Assembly (NCBI GenBank): GCA_964568355.1
Contig: CAZMRK010000754.1
Location: forward strand, 1 to 11,897
Origin: JAJPJX01 sp964568355
GTDB lineage: Bacteria > Acidobacteriota > Terriglobia > Bryobacterales > Bryobacteraceae
Direction: 5' to 3'
DNA: 11,897 nucleotides
Position numbers and translations under genes: made by a program. The notes below the pieces were generated by a model. That model worked only from the letters and a program-made list of their open reading frames with translations. It was not told the DNA's origin and ran no database searches. Position 1 is the first letter of the stretch. Each line of letters begins with the position of its first letter. Positions 1 to 6,655 of the stretch are shown here, one piece after another.

Positions 1-510
1 GTAGGCGACATCGGACTGATCCGCCTTGCCCGGAAAAACGCAGGTGCGATAGACCTTGAGGCGGTCGCGGGCGCCCCCGAGAACCTGGGCCACCGGGCGG
101 TCCACCGCCTTGCCTACGGCGTCCCAGAGCGCATGTTCCACACCTGACCAGGACTGCACGCCGGATTCGCCGCGTTCCATCTGCAAGCGTTTGAGGTGGC
201 GGTCAATGGCGAAAACATCCTCGCCGATCAAGGTTGGTTTGACCCATCCTTCCAGGACTCCTTGCGGGCATCCCAGGAAAGAAGTCCCCACGATACCGCC
301 GTCGGTATGGACGCGAGTGACGGCATAGTCATAGCGTTTGAGCGGGTCGGGATGAGGATCAGGCACCCGCAGTGAAAACGATTCGATGTTGGTGATGCGC
401 AGACGAGGCGCTTTCTCCAGCGCCGGCAGCGCCTGCACGCCGGCGAGCGCGGCTGCGGCGCCCAGGCCGCGTGAGAACAATTCTCTTCGACTATAGCGAT
501 CGGGACTCAT
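1..510 (-). CDS. Exported mandelate racemase/muconate lactonizing enzyme family protein, N-terminal part (partial)
   Basis: This frame is open from the ATG at 510 to the window edge and gives 170 residues; the C-terminal catalytic barrel lies outside. Residues about 35-150 look like the enolase-superfamily N-terminal capping domain: a conserved stretch near 120-146 reads SGVEHALWDAVGKAVDRP followed by VAQVLGG, close to the family pattern ALWDlkgkalg-P-LLGG. Enzymes of this superfamily abstract a proton alpha to a carboxylate with Mg2+ and act as acid-sugar dehydratases, racemases or cycloisomerases; the substrate cannot be told without the barrel. The N-terminus carries a twin-arginine motif (SRRELFS, residues 7-13) followed by an Ala/Leu-rich stretch, so Tat export is likely, which is unusual for this family. 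An extended -10 sits 13 bases upstream of the ATG, and no Shine-Dalgarno is seen. Confidence 0.85.
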   Translation of the reverse strand, partial: MSPDRYSRRELFSRGLGAAAALAGVQALPALEKAPRLRITNIESFSLRVPDPHPDPLKRYDYAVTRVHTDGGIVGTSFLGCPQGVLEGWVKPTLIGEDVFAIDRHLKRLQMERGESGVQSWSGVEHALWDAVGKAVDRPVAQVLGGARDRLKVYRTCVFPGKADQSDVAY

Positions 511-523
511 GACGATCGCCGGA

Positions 524-532
524 ATTGTATCA
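524..532 (-). promoter_or_regulatory. Candidate extended -10 promoter of the enolase-superfamily gene
   Basis: On the minus strand these bases read TGATACAAT, an extended -10 (TGn plus TACAAT, five of six matches to TATAAT). No good -35 hexamer lies 16-18 bases upstream, which an extended -10 can tolerate. The hexamer ends 13 bases before the ATG at 510, so the transcript would have a leader of only about 7 bases, consistent with the missing Shine-Dalgarno site. Inferred from sequence match only. Confidence 0.4.
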
Positions 533-609
533 CGCTGAAGGATTCACCTCATCCGCTTGCTAAAGAGAGCGCTTCCGTTTCACTACCAAACCGCAACCAT
601 CCACCCCGC

Positions 610-637
610 TACCGAGCCGCGACCGTAAGGGAGCGGT
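610..637 (+). repeat. Dispersed intergenic repeat, copy A
   Basis: This 28-base unit beginning TACCGAGCCGCGACCGT and ending GGGAGCGGT matches positions 7692-7719 at 27 of 28 bases (A versus G at position 627). It lies in the 162-base spacer between the membrane-protein gene and the enolase-superfamily gene. The core can form an imperfect hairpin, with CCGC pairing with GCGG and CC with GG around a GTAA loop. Its intergenic position and near identity suggest a REP-like or MITE-like family. Confidence 0.7.
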
Positions 638-672
638 CCCCTCAGCATGTGACCGGCCGCGCCGTCGCCACA

Positions 673-1683
673 CTATTGCGTCGTCTGTGCCACCGACCGA
701 AGAGGAGCTTTGCGCTGCCGGTCCAAACCAATCAGCCCCCAGAAAAGCAGCACCAGATAGTTCAATGCCTGAAAAAGCAGGATGTACGCGATAGCATCGG
801 TCCGGCTCAGTCCGAAGGGCGCCAGCACACTCACTGCCACGAATTGATAGATCCCTACGTAGCCGGGAGTGGAAGGCAGCGCGCTGCCCAGTCCCAAGCC
901 GGCCACCAGCAGAAACGCGATCGGAAAGCTGATGGTGATGCCGATCGCCCGCGCCCCGCAGACCGTGGTCAAGCCGTCCAGAAACCAGATCAGCGCGGTC
1001 AATGCCAGGAATCCGCCCAGGCGGCGGCGATCGTGGAAGCTGCGGATGCCCTGCAGTCCATGCCCCAGCATCCTCTCCACTTTGCCGCGGAACCGATAAG
1101 GAATCGGCAGGCGCCGCAGGATGCGAAGCCACAGCGACTCAAACAGCGGGAGAAAGACAATTCCGGCGACCCCGATGAAGCCCAACAGGGCGAATGGCCG
1201 CGCCGCCTTGGCGATCCACCCCGGCTGATGCGGAAGCGTCAGAAGCACCGTCGCGCTGATGCTGATGAGCACAATCGCATCCACCACCCGTTCGGATAGC
1301 GCCGTCGTCAGCACATAGGCCTTGCTCATCCTGGAGCGCCCGCTGATCATGAGCGTACGCACCAGTTCGCCGGCGCGGGCAGGAAGCACGTTGTTGCCCA
1401 GATATCCGGCCGCGGTAGCCCAAAACGCCAAAGGAACCGATACGTAGCCCTCCGCCCGCAGCAGGATGCGCCAGCGGCACGCCCGCATGAACAGCGTAAA
1501 CGAGAGGATCGACAGCACCACCACGATGATGTCCGGCCGCGCCCCCCGCAGGCTTTGCCACACCCGCAGCCATTCGATTCCGCGCAGCGATTCATACAGC
1601 AGAAACGCAGCCAGCCCCAGCGAGATCACCCAATAGATCGCGCGAGGGCGCGGCGTCGTACTCAACTCGGTTGATTCGGGCAT
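673..1683 (-). CDS. Lysylphosphatidylglycerol synthase transmembrane-type (UPF0104) integral membrane protein
   Basis: A protein of 336 residues with about eight hydrophobic segments. The first is at residues about 16-33, and others include the segments around 55-75, 235-255 and 260-325. Family-typical motifs are present: GNNVLPARAGELVR, then ERVVDA, and near the C-terminus SALPSTPGYVGIYQ. These match the flippase-like transmembrane module PF03706, found fused to MprF-type synthases or as stand-alone proteins of unknown or lipid/glycolipid-transport function. No soluble aminoacyltransferase domain is attached, so lysyl transfer to lipid is not expected. I chose the ATG at 1683, about 15 residues before the first membrane segment; an in-frame TTG at 1749, next to GGGGAG and directly after the M28 stop, would add 22 residues. 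Last gene of the six-gene minus-strand run. Confidence 0.85.
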   Translation of the reverse strand: MPESTELSTTPRPRAIYWVISLGLAAFLLYESLRGIEWLRVWQSLRGARPDIIVVVLSILSFTLFMRACRWRILLRAEGYVSVPLAFWATAAGYLGNNVLPARAGELVRTLMISGRSRMSKAYVLTTALSERVVDAIVLISISATVLLTLPHQPGWIAKAARPFALLGFIGVAGIVFLPLFESLWLRILRRLPIPYRFRGKVERMLGHGLQGIRSFHDRRRLGGFLALTALIWFLDGLTTVCGARAIGITISFPIAFLLVAGLGLGSALPSTPGYVGIYQFVAVSVLAPFGLSRTDAIAYILLFQALNYLVLLFWGLIGLDRQRKAPLRSVAQTTQ

Positions 1684-1754
1684 CCAGTCGCAGTATAGCG
1701 AACCGACGGCGGCGGCACGAGAGCAAAACCCCGGCCGTCTGTGCTCCAACTCCC

Positions 1755-3359
1755 CTAAGGGCGCTCCAGAAAGCGCGGCGGCTCCGCCTGGTCGGCAAAG
1801 GCAAAGCCCGTCAGATACGCCAGCTTCAAAATCTTTTCCATCTTGGCGAAATTGATCTTGTCCACGGTGTCACCCACCTGGTGGTAGTCCGGGTGAAAGC
1901 CGGTAAACCACCAGACGGCGGGAATATTGTGCAGAGTAAATGGAAACTGGTCGCTGCGCTGGAAAATGTTCAGTGCCGCATCCTGATCCCACTTATAATT
2001 CAGGCGGAGACCTACCTCCTCATTGCCGCGCTCCACGGTCGTCCGGTAGGCGGGCGAATTGATGGTACCGATCAGGTTCAGTTCGTTCGAGGTATCCGGC
2101 GCGATCTGAATCAGTCCGTTGGTCTGCGGGCTGGGCGTTTCGTTCCGCCCGATCATATCGAAGTTGATCACCGCGCGCGTGGACGCCAGCGGGCGCAGCG
2201 GATGCTCGACATAATAATAGGAGCCCAGCAGCCCGCGCTCCTCCGCCGCAAAGATGGCGAATACCAACGTACGCTTGGGCCGCTCCGGATTGCGCGCGAA
2301 GGCCCGTGCCAGTTCGATCACGCCCACCGTGCCGGAACCGTTGTCGTCGGCCCCCGGATGCACCTGGCCGTCCCAGTCGCCGTCGTGGTCATAGTGACCC
2401 GTGAAGAAGACGCTTTCGTTCCGTCCTTGCGGATCGCTGCCTTCCAGCATTCCGATGACGTTGGCCGAGTTGCCGCGGCGGCGCTCCCGAAGCACGATGC
2501 GCATCTCCACCTGCGTGTCGGGCAGCGGCGCGGAAAGCGGCTTGAGCGAGGCATCGATCGCCGCTTGCACCTCGCCCGGCTTGCGGTGGATGGCGGACAT
2601 CAGCTTGGCCGTGAGCGCATCGCTGATGCTGAGCATGGGCAGATTGGCTTCGCGCTCGGCCAGCGCCTGCGGAGGCAGACGCAGCAGGCGGTCGCCGCCG
2701 CCGGGCACCGTACGGATCCGGTCTTCGGTGGAAAGATGCTTGCGATTCGGTTCGGCGGCTACCAGCAAGCCCACGGCGCCATGCTTGCGAGCATTGACGA
2801 TCTTAACCACGGTGTTGGCATAGCGCGTATTCCCCAGTCCGTTGAAGCGCGAATGGGGATCGGTCTCCTGGGGCTCGTGGTCGAAAACCAGGACGATCTT
2901 GCCGCGCGCATCAATGCCGGCATAGTCGTCATAGCCGAACTCCGGGGCCGTGATGCCGTATCCGGCAAACACCACCGGAGCGCGCACCGTCCCCTCGTTT
3001 GGCCCGCTGCCGTAAAAATCCCGAAAGTACCGGAAGACCTTCTTCTGCCCGCCCCGCTCCAGCGTGATGCGCGTCTCCTCGCCGTCGGCGCGATACTCGA
3101 TGAGCGGTACTGTTTGCAGAAAAGAATTCCCCGTGAGCGGCTTCAAACCGGCCTTGGTAAATTCCGCCACAATGAACTGGATCGCGGCCTCCGAGCCCCG
3201 CCGCAGCGACCAGCGGCCTTCGAGCGCATCCGACGCAAGAAACGTCAGATCGGCGCGAAGATCTTTTTCGCGGATCAGATCGAAACCGGGAGCCACCCGC
3301 GGATCCAGTGCCGCGGCAACAGAGGCAGAGAGAAGGAGCAGCAGGACCGTCTTGCGCAT
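1755..3359 (-). CDS. Secreted M28-family zinc metallopeptidase with PA domain
   Basis: A protein of 534 residues starting with a Sec signal (MRKTVLLLLLSASVAAA). Residues about 120-205 look like a protease-associated (PA) insert (APVVFAGYGITAPE). The catalytic domain, about 295-515, shows the M28 di-zinc set in order: H322 in GHYDH, D338 in GADDNGSG, the E373-E374 pair in AAEERG (general base and zinc ligand), D401 in NFDMIGR and H493 in YHQVGDT. The complete set implies an active aminopeptidase or carboxypeptidase-like enzyme acting in the periplasm or outside the cell. The frame stays open another 98 codons upstream, but that would overlap the DUF309 gene and put a low-complexity Arg/Ala/Gly stretch ahead of the signal peptide, so the ATG at 3359 is preferred. 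It starts 5 bases after the DUF309 stop, suggesting translational coupling. Confidence 0.93.
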   Translation of the reverse strand: MRKTVLLLLLSASVAAALDPRVAPGFDLIREKDLRADLTFLASDALEGRWSLRRGSEAAIQFIVAEFTKAGLKPLTGNSFLQTVPLIEYRADGEETRITLERGGQKKVFRYFRDFYGSGPNEGTVRAPVVFAGYGITAPEFGYDDYAGIDARGKIVLVFDHEPQETDPHSRFNGLGNTRYANTVVKIVNARKHGAVGLLVAAEPNRKHLSTEDRIRTVPGGGDRLLRLPPQALAEREANLPMLSISDALTAKLMSAIHRKPGEVQAAIDASLKPLSAPLPDTQVEMRIVLRERRRGNSANVIGMLEGSDPQGRNESVFFTGHYDHDGDWDGQVHPGADDNGSGTVGVIELARAFARNPERPKRTLVFAIFAAEERGLLGSYYYVEHPLRPLASTRAVINFDMIGRNETPSPQTNGLIQIAPDTSNELNLIGTINSPAYRTTVERGNEEVGLRLNYKWDQDAALNIFQRSDQFPFTLHNIPAVWWFTGFHPDYHQVGDTVDKINFAKMEKILKLAYLTGFAFADQAEPPRFLERP

Positions 3360-3364
3360 TAGGA

Positions 3365-3748
3365 TCAGGATAGCGCAGCCCCGCCGCGCCGCCGGAAGAA
3401 CGTGGGGGCGAGTTGGGGAACCTCCGGCGGCAGCCCTAAGCCGATCTGCTCCAGTGCCGCCTGCCCTCCGCGATAGATGCGCTCCGTATCCAGCCCGCCA
3501 TAGGCCGGCCGGTAGCCCGCCAGCTTGCGGAGTCCCTTGCGAAGCTGACGCTCCGCGCCCGCCCGGTTGCCGCGCCCGTGATGGTGGAAGGCGACAGCGA
3601 AATGAATCAGGCTCTGCAGAAAGAGCCGCTCCTCTCCCCGGGTCGGACGCCACAGGTCCTCGAGCACCTCGTGGGCCTCGAAAAACCGGCCCTGGTCATA
3701 CAGAGCGATTCCCGAGCGGTAAAGTTCGTTAGCCGCGAGCGGAACCAC
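3365..3748 (-). CDS. DUF309 domain protein
   Basis: A small soluble protein of 127 residues with the DUF309 signature near the N-terminus: a GRFFEAHEVLEDLWR stretch at about residues 20-34, followed by a helical region with an FHHHGRG stretch. The family is a compact helical bundle of unknown biochemical function found in many bacteria. I chose the GTG at 3748, which begins MVPLAANELY. It overlaps the 3' end of the upstream epimerase gene by 20 bases; a longer frame back to 3958 would lie almost entirely over that gene and adds no family-like sequence. The overlap and the 5-base gap to the M28 gene suggest coupled translation within one operon. The last few residues are Arg/Gly/Ala rich. Confidence 0.8.
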   Translation of the reverse strand: MVPLAANELYRSGIALYDQGRFFEAHEVLEDLWRPTRGEERLFLQSLIHFAVAFHHHGRGNRAGAERQLRKGLRKLAGYRPAYGGLDTERIYRGGQAALEQIGLGLPPEVPQLAPTFFRRRGGAALS

Positions 3749-4682
3749 GCTGACTCTTATACCACTCCAGCGTGAGGCGAAGCCCTTCCTCGAACGAATA
3801 TTGCGGGGCGTGGCCCAGGTCTCGTACGGCAGCCGTAGTATCGGCCTGGGAATCCCGCACATCCCCTTCCCGCGGCGGCCCGTATTGCGCCGGGATGCTG
3901 ACGCCTTCAAACTTCTGCAAAAGCGCCCATGCCTGGTTAAGCGTGATCCGCCCTCCATTGCCGCCGTTGTAGAAGTTGCCGGATACCCCGCGGGCCGTCG
4001 CCGCCTTCAGATTGAGCGCCACCACATCTTCCACATAAGTGAAATCGCGGGACTGCTCGCCATCGCCGAAGATCGTCGGCGACGTCCGCTCCAGAATGGA
4101 GCGAATAAAGAGCGAAAGCACGCCCGAGTAAGGGCTGGAGGGATCCTGCCGTGGACCGAAGACGTTGAAATAACGCAGCGACACCGTCTCGATCCCGTAA
4201 GTGGAGGCAAAAATGGAAGCGTAGTATTCGCCCACCAGCTTTTGCAGCGCGTAGGGAGACTTCGGACGCGGCACCATGCTCTCCACCTTGGGCAGAACTT
4301 CGCTGTCGCCGTAGGCCGATGACGACGCGGCGTAGACCACGCGGCCCACCTTGCCTTCCGCGGCCGCGCGAAACACATGAAACGTGCCGTCGATGTTGAC
4401 CTCGTGCGAAGGGACCGGGTCGTGGATCGAGCGCGGCACCGACGGAATCGCGGCTTCGTGGAATACAACGTCCGCCCCGCGGAGCAGCGGCGCAATTTCC
4501 TCGTAGTGCCGAATGTCCGCGCGGTGGAATTCGATCGCGGACCGCACCTCTTCCAGGTTTTCCTCGTGGCCGGTAAGCAGGCTGTCCACCACAATGACCT
4601 TGCCGGCGCCTTCGCGCAACAGGCCGCGAACCAGCGCCGACCCGATGAAGCCGGCGCCTCCGGTAACGACGTATTTTTTCAT
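3729..4682 (-). CDS. NAD-dependent nucleotide-sugar epimerase/dehydratase (extended SDR, GalE/WbpP-like)
   Basis: A cytoplasmic protein of 317 residues. The Rossmann nucleotide-binding loop TGGAGFIG is at residues 7-14 and the acidic D33 in VVDSLL fits NAD binding. The catalytic elements are the SSSAYG stretch (residues 120-125) and Y144-x-x-x-K148 in SPYALQK. YFNVFGPRQDP at 171-181 is characteristic of UDP-hexose 4-epimerases of the GalE/WbpP/TviC branch, which interconvert UDP-GlcNAc/UDP-GalNAc or UDP-Glc/UDP-Gal for surface polysaccharides. The substrate cannot be fixed from these motifs, and a 4,6-dehydratase is less likely. It starts 13 bases after the stop of the TIM-barrel gene without a clear Shine-Dalgarno, and its 3' end overlaps the DUF309 start. 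Confidence 0.9.
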   Translation of the reverse strand: MKKYVVTGGAGFIGSALVRGLLREGAGKVIVVDSLLTGHEENLEEVRSAIEFHRADIRHYEEIAPLLRGADVVFHEAAIPSVPRSIHDPVPSHEVNIDGTFHVFRAAAEGKVGRVVYAASSSAYGDSEVLPKVESMVPRPKSPYALQKLVGEYYASIFASTYGIETVSLRYFNVFGPRQDPSSPYSGVLSLFIRSILERTSPTIFGDGEQSRDFTYVEDVVALNLKAATARGVSGNFYNGGNGGRITLNQAWALLQKFEGVSIPAQYGPPREGDVRDSQADTTAAVRDLGHAPQYSFEEGLRLTLEWYKSQRGSARG

Positions 4683-4695
4683 GACGGAAGTTGTT

Positions 4696-5535
4696 TCACG
4701 ATGCCAGTCCGGCGATTTCTTTTTCCAGATAGCGCAGCGACTCGTTAGCCAGCCGTTCCGCGCCGGGAGTGAAGTCGAACGCTTCGAGCGATACCCAGCC
4801 TGGATACTGCCGCCGGCGCAGCACCTCGAAGAGCGGTTTGAAATCGTAGTTCCCCGTACCGCAGTGGCGGCCGTCGAGTTCCTGAACGTGGATATGCCGG
4901 ATCAGGTCGTAGTGCTTCTCCACCAGCCGGGCATGCGGTTCCACCTCGTCGATGGCGTTGTGCACGTCGAACATCGTGCGAATGGCCGGACTGTTGATCT
5001 CGCGAACCAGCTCAGCCGCCTCGTCCAGCGTCTGGACCACGTCGCATTGCCCCACCGGCAGCGCCTCGATCAGCACCGTAACCCCGCGCCCGGCGGCGTG
5101 CGGTGCCACCGATGCCAGCCCCCCGACATAATGCCGGGTGGCTTCGGCGCGGCTCAGGCCGCCCGTCGTGGCGCGCTGGTAGGGGGAACCGAACACCATC
5201 ACCCCGTTCGGCCCGAGATCGGCGCACAGATCGATCAGGTGATCGATGTGCTTCCAACTGCGAGCCCGCAATGCGGCATCCGGGGTCGTGACATGCAGCC
5301 CCTTGGGGCTCACCATGAGCCAGTGCAGGCCGACGAACTCCAGGCCCTCGCTGCCGATGATGTCGCGATATTCACGCCGTTGGGCAGCGGTGACGGTCGC
5401 CGGATCTTCGGCCAGCGTGAAAGGAGCAATCTCGATGCCGGTGTATCCCGCCTGGCGAATCGCCCGGCAGGCATCGGCAAAAGGCCACTTGTCGAAGGCT
5501 TCATTACAAATGGCCTGGCGGAATTGGTAAGCCAT
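4696..5535 (-). CDS. TIM-barrel sugar (phosphate) isomerase/epimerase
   Basis: A protein of 279 residues of the xylose-isomerase-like TIM-barrel superfamily (AP endonuclease 2 family), which contains ketose 3-epimerases and IolE/IolI-type inositol enzymes. The four expected metal ligands are visible: E157 in LIEALP, D190 in MFDVHN, H216 in HIHVQE and E251 in SLEAFDF, with H192 also near the site. The N-terminus (MAYQFRQAICNEAF) fits the first strand of the barrel. The frame continues upstream, but that would overlap the dehydrogenase gene, so the ATG at 5535 is preferred; no Shine-Dalgarno precedes it. It sits 44 bases downstream of a Gfo/Idh/MocA dehydrogenase, a very common pairing in sugar or inositol catabolism. 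The exact sugar is not readable from sequence. Confidence 0.9.
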   Translation of the reverse strand: MAYQFRQAICNEAFDKWPFADACRAIRQAGYTGIEIAPFTLAEDPATVTAAQRREYRDIIGSEGLEFVGLHWLMVSPKGLHVTTPDAALRARSWKHIDHLIDLCADLGPNGVMVFGSPYQRATTGGLSRAEATRHYVGGLASVAPHAAGRGVTVLIEALPVGQCDVVQTLDEAAELVREINSPAIRTMFDVHNAIDEVEPHARLVEKHYDLIRHIHVQELDGRHCGTGNYDFKPLFEVLRRRQYPGWVSLEAFDFTPGAERLANESLRYLEKEIAGLAS

Positions 5536-5579
5536 GCAGAAACCAGTGTACCGTAGGGAGCAGACTCGGCCGGCCGCGG

Positions 5580-6590
5580 TTACAGTACTACCTTTTCCCC
5601 GGTCCGGCAGGAGCGGTACACTGCATCCACGATCTCCAGCGCGTGGCAGCCTTCTTCGCCGGTGATGAGCGGCTGGCGCCCGTTGCGAATCGCCTCCCCG
5701 AAATCCAGGAATTGCCGCTCGAACGGCTCCAGCGAGATCGCCATGGGATCGGACGAGCCGGAAGCCACATCGCGAGCCACCGGCGCCGGTTCGCCGGAAT
5801 CGCCCTCCACATCCCAGGTGGTGAGCTTGTCGCCGGAGATGATCGCCGTCCCCTTGGTGCCGTGGAACTCGGTCCGTTCCGTGTATCCCGGCCAGAAAGC
5901 CGTCGCCGCCTGGATCACCCCGGTGGCTCCATTGCGGTAGCGCACCACGGCGTTGACGACATCCTCCGATTCGATCTTGTGCAAGGCGCCTAGCTGCCAA
6001 TAGCCGAACAGTTCCTGCACCGGCCCGGAGAGCCAGCGCAGAATATCGATCTGATGAATGGCCTGGTTGATCAGCGCGCCGCCTCCCTCCACGGCCCAGC
6101 TTCCCTTGATCGGGCGCGAATAGTATTGCGGCGACCGGTACCACTTCACGTAACAATCGCACTGGAGCAGCTTTCCCAGCCGTCCCGCGGCGATGGCTTT
6201 GCGCAGGAACTGGCTGGCATCGTCAAAGCGGTGCTGGCTGACCACGCCCAGCGTAATCCCCGCCTTGCGGGCCGTCTCGACCATGCGGCGCGCCGTCTCG
6301 ATATTCGTGGAAATCGGCTTCTGCACCTGGATGTGCTTCCCGGTTTGGGCGCAGATCTCCAGCGGCTGCATGCGGAAATCGGGGAACGTGCAGACATCCA
6401 CATAGTCTACCCGGGGGTGCCGGCAGACCTCTTCATAGGTCGGGACGAACTCCGCTCCGTACTCCTCGGCGAAGCGCTTGCCGGCCTCCTGGCTGATATC
6501 GGTAACGACGGTGAGCTGATATCCGATGTTGCGGTAGGCCTGCGCGTGCTTGTGGGAAATCGCGCCGGTCCCGATCATTCCTACTTTCAA
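5580..6590 (-). CDS. Gfo/Idh/MocA-family NAD(P)-dependent oxidoreductase
   Basis: A protein of 336 residues from the proposed TTG start. The Rossmann loop GTGAISHKH lies at residues 7-15. The usual EKP motif appears as Q90-K91-P92, keeping the catalytic lysine. The C-terminal domain carries GGGALINQAIHQID (169-182), with H179 and D182 in the usual active-site positions. Such enzymes oxidise sugars, inositols or their derivatives at a secondary alcohol. An in-frame ATG at 6626 would add 12 residues, but the TTG at 6590 gives the family-typical MKVGMIGTG start and has a strong AAGGAG site 9 bases upstream. First gene of the six-gene run; its upstream region contains the palindrome shared with the divergent lipoprotein gene. 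Confidence 0.92.
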   Translation of the reverse strand: MKVGMIGTGAISHKHAQAYRNIGYQLTVVTDISQEAGKRFAEEYGAEFVPTYEEVCRHPRVDYVDVCTFPDFRMQPLEICAQTGKHIQVQKPISTNIETARRMVETARKAGITLGVVSQHRFDDASQFLRKAIAAGRLGKLLQCDCYVKWYRSPQYYSRPIKGSWAVEGGGALINQAIHQIDILRWLSGPVQELFGYWQLGALHKIESEDVVNAVVRYRNGATGVIQAATAFWPGYTERTEFHGTKGTAIISGDKLTTWDVEGDSGEPAPVARDVASGSSDPMAISLEPFERQFLDFGEAIRNGRQPLITGEEGCHALEIVDAVYRSCRTGEKVVL

Positions 6591-6599
6591 AGTGCCAAT

Positions 6600-6605
6600 C
6601 TCCTT
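6600..6605 (-). promoter_or_regulatory. Ribosome binding site that decides the dehydrogenase start
   Basis: On the minus strand these bases read AAGGAG, 9 bases before the TTG at 6590. The alternative ATG at 6626 has no such site and would place this motif inside the coding sequence. Together with the N-terminal pattern of the family, this favours the TTG start. Confidence 0.6.
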
Positions 6606-6611
6606 AGGGAT

Positions 6612-6642
6612 TTGAGAAAAGCCCATTGTACCCGAGTACAAT
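6612..6642 (+). promoter_or_regulatory. Candidate promoter of the parvulin lipoprotein gene
   Basis: TTGAGA at 6612-6617 and TACAAT at 6637-6642 each match the sigma-70 consensus hexamers at five of six bases, with a somewhat long 19-base spacer. The -10 lies in the right arm of the palindrome at 6623-6644 and ends 13 bases before the ATG at 6656, giving a leader of about 7 bases with no Shine-Dalgarno. The mirror-image TACAAT in the left arm (6625-6630, minus strand) could serve the divergent dehydrogenase operon. Confidence 0.4.
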
Positions 6643-6644
6643 GG
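6623..6644. promoter_or_regulatory. Perfect palindrome between divergent genes, candidate operator
   Basis: Arms CCATTGTAC (6623-6631) and GTACAATGG (6636-6644) are perfect 9-base inverted repeats separated by CCGA. The element lies in the 65-base region between the dehydrogenase operon (minus) and the lipoprotein gene (plus). Each arm contains a TACAAT hexamer facing outward toward its gene, so a dimeric repressor here could block both promoters. No regulator gene adjoins it in this window. Confidence 0.6.
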
Positions 6645-6655
6645 TGTTTTCTGTC

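Noticed and set aside
1671..3362. Long open frame on the plus strand opposite the M28 peptidase
   Set aside because: It is antisense to a gene with a full catalytic motif set; its product is Arg/His/Gln-rich with no domain pattern. Such shadow frames are expected at high GC.
4513..5556. Long plus-strand frame opposite the TIM-barrel gene
   Set aside because: Low-complexity antisense translation; the minus strand shows conserved metal ligands, so this is a shadow.
5567..5579. GGCCGGCC palindrome between the dehydrogenase and isomerase genes as a terminator
   Set aside because: The stem is too short, there is no loop and no T-run follows; more likely a chance GC palindrome within an operon.
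5536..6162. Upstream extension of the TIM-barrel gene
   Set aside because: It would overlap the dehydrogenase gene in another frame and adds residues without family resemblance before the natural MAYQFRQ start.
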